A program made the translations under genes and the position numbers. DNA of 64,000 nucleotides from Gymnogyps californianus (Eukaryota > Chordata > Aves > Accipitriformes > Cathartidae): assembly GCF_018139145.2 (NCBI RefSeq), contig NC_059479.1:3038001-3102000 (forward strand), in the 5' to 3' direction. Positions 62,881-64,000 of this stretch are shown in pieces (position 1 is the first letter of the stretch; the number at the start of each line of letters is the position of its first letter). The notes under the pieces were generated by a model. It saw only the letters and a program-made list of their open reading frames with translations, did no database searches and was not told the origin of the DNA.

Positions 62881-64000
62881 ACAGTCTTAGCCAGTGGTCT
62901 GAGACAAGTGGAAGAGTTTATGTCCAGTCAAGTTCAATCCACTTTGAAGCCTGGAATGGAAATCAACATTTTTGGTGTCAGTCGGTGTCTGGGAAACATT
63001 CATTCAAAGCGCTCATCCCGCTCTAGTTCCTGTTCATGCAGATGATGGATTTGTAAACTCAAGTAGCAGAAGTCTGCCTGTATTTGCATCTAAAACGTCC
63101 ATCTGTATCTGTGTGAATATTATAGTGACACAGAGGAAACACATCTGTGAAGCAACATTTAAACACATTATACTTGCACAGTCAAGCATTTAAAGGTCAG
63201 ATAATGTCAGAATTGAGGGATTTTTTTTTCAAAATAATCTTAATTCTTTCCTTTTTGTGCGTTTGTGCATTCATGCTATGACTTGCAACTTTTAACATAG
63301 TTTTTGTATGAAATTTTGTAATCTAGCTACTGTATTGCTATAGATCAGGTTTGTAACAAGTAGGCTTAAAGATGCAAAATACTGCATGATACTCTCTAGT
63401 TCTTAGATAGACTCTAAACTTTAGGAAAGTTTAGGTCTGAAACTCTCCAAACTTGGTGTTTTAGAGCGTTTTCAAATATATTCCCTTTGTCTTTTTCTGA
63501 ATTGTGGGGGTATGAAGATCCTTTTCTCCATGCACTCTAAGTTTTTTTGGTTTGTTTTTTTTTTTTTTCCTCCTGAAAGGGCTTAAGAACAAATAGCTGA
63601 TATTTGAGAGTCAGCTTAGTGTGAACATGGTCCTGAGGATTATGCTTTTTCTTTATTTGGACTGAATAATTCTTAAAAATCTTTTAATGTCATTGACAAA
63701 AAATACCCACCTGATGATTTTCATTGTTACAAGTTATATAAGAATTGGGAAAGACCCACTGTGCCTAAGCCCAATGTAATAAATCAAAGGGGGTTTTGAT
63801 CAAGAACACCCATTAATTGATGTGGGTATTCAATAAAATTACATTTAGGAAAAGGCATGCATTCTCCACCTACTTCTCTCTGTTAGCCAACCAGTCAATT
63901 TCTTCTAGAGCTTTCTAGCTAGTGGCTAAATATTGCTTTATATAGAAAATACCACTTGTTTTTAAAAAATCAAACCCCAACTTTTTCGCTTTCTGTAACA
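62881..64000. other. AT-rich DNA to window end, no supported gene
   Basis: Contains a polyT run with a TTTGG interruption at 63542-63568. The short open frames are not supported as coding. Confidence 0.5.

Overview
This window looks like a piece of a bird genome, most likely a gene-poor, AT-rich stretch of a macrochromosome (a gene desert or a very large intron). Three things point to a bird: a 590-bp solo LTR at 40321-40910 whose sequence I recognise as an abundant endogenous-retrovirus LTR of neoavian birds; decayed CR1 LINE pieces as the main recognisable LINE; and long oligo-G/oligo-C runs with few other repeats. There are no bacterial-type genes, operons or CRISPR arrays. I found no exon, tRNA, rRNA or known ncRNA that I can defend. 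The longest open frames (243 and 189 codons) look like chance or unknown sequence.

Layout. 1-14 kb: AT-rich single-copy DNA with a decayed CR1 3' end (1.7 kb), a pair of 72-bp direct repeats 0.8 kb apart (3.7 and 4.5 kb), a MIR-like SINE tail (9.8 kb) and, most notably, a roughly 300-bp element present twice in direct orientation 12.6 kb apart (709-1015 and 13329-13624). Its central 68 bp match at 61 positions by hand count. 14-24 kb: unique AT-rich DNA with a 13-bp minisatellite, a 189-codon minus-strand open frame, a small cruciform and a G20 run. 24.3-25.2 kb: an isolated GC-rich island with a 243-codon antisense open frame. 25-38 kb: AT-rich DNA with a perfect 15-bp hairpin and a T11G26 tract. 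38.6-45.2 kb: the mobile-element cluster, holding two ancient CR1 reverse-transcriptase relics in opposite orientation, the neoavian solo LTR (minus strand) and a 430-bp unit with 8-bp perfect inverted ends (TGTCAGGG/CCCTGACA) that may be a second solo LTR. 45-64 kb: AT-rich DNA with a MIR-like SINE, a palindromic MITE-like relic, a C41 run, a G-quadruplex-type stretch, a 26-bp cluster of seven CpGs and a second GC-rich, purine-rich patch.

I see no set of genes acting together. The best candidate for something undescribed is the duplicated element at 0.7 and 13.3 kb, which behaves like a duplicated non-coding regulatory element or an undescribed low-copy repeat. The repeat family names come from memory of consensus sequences, not from a search.
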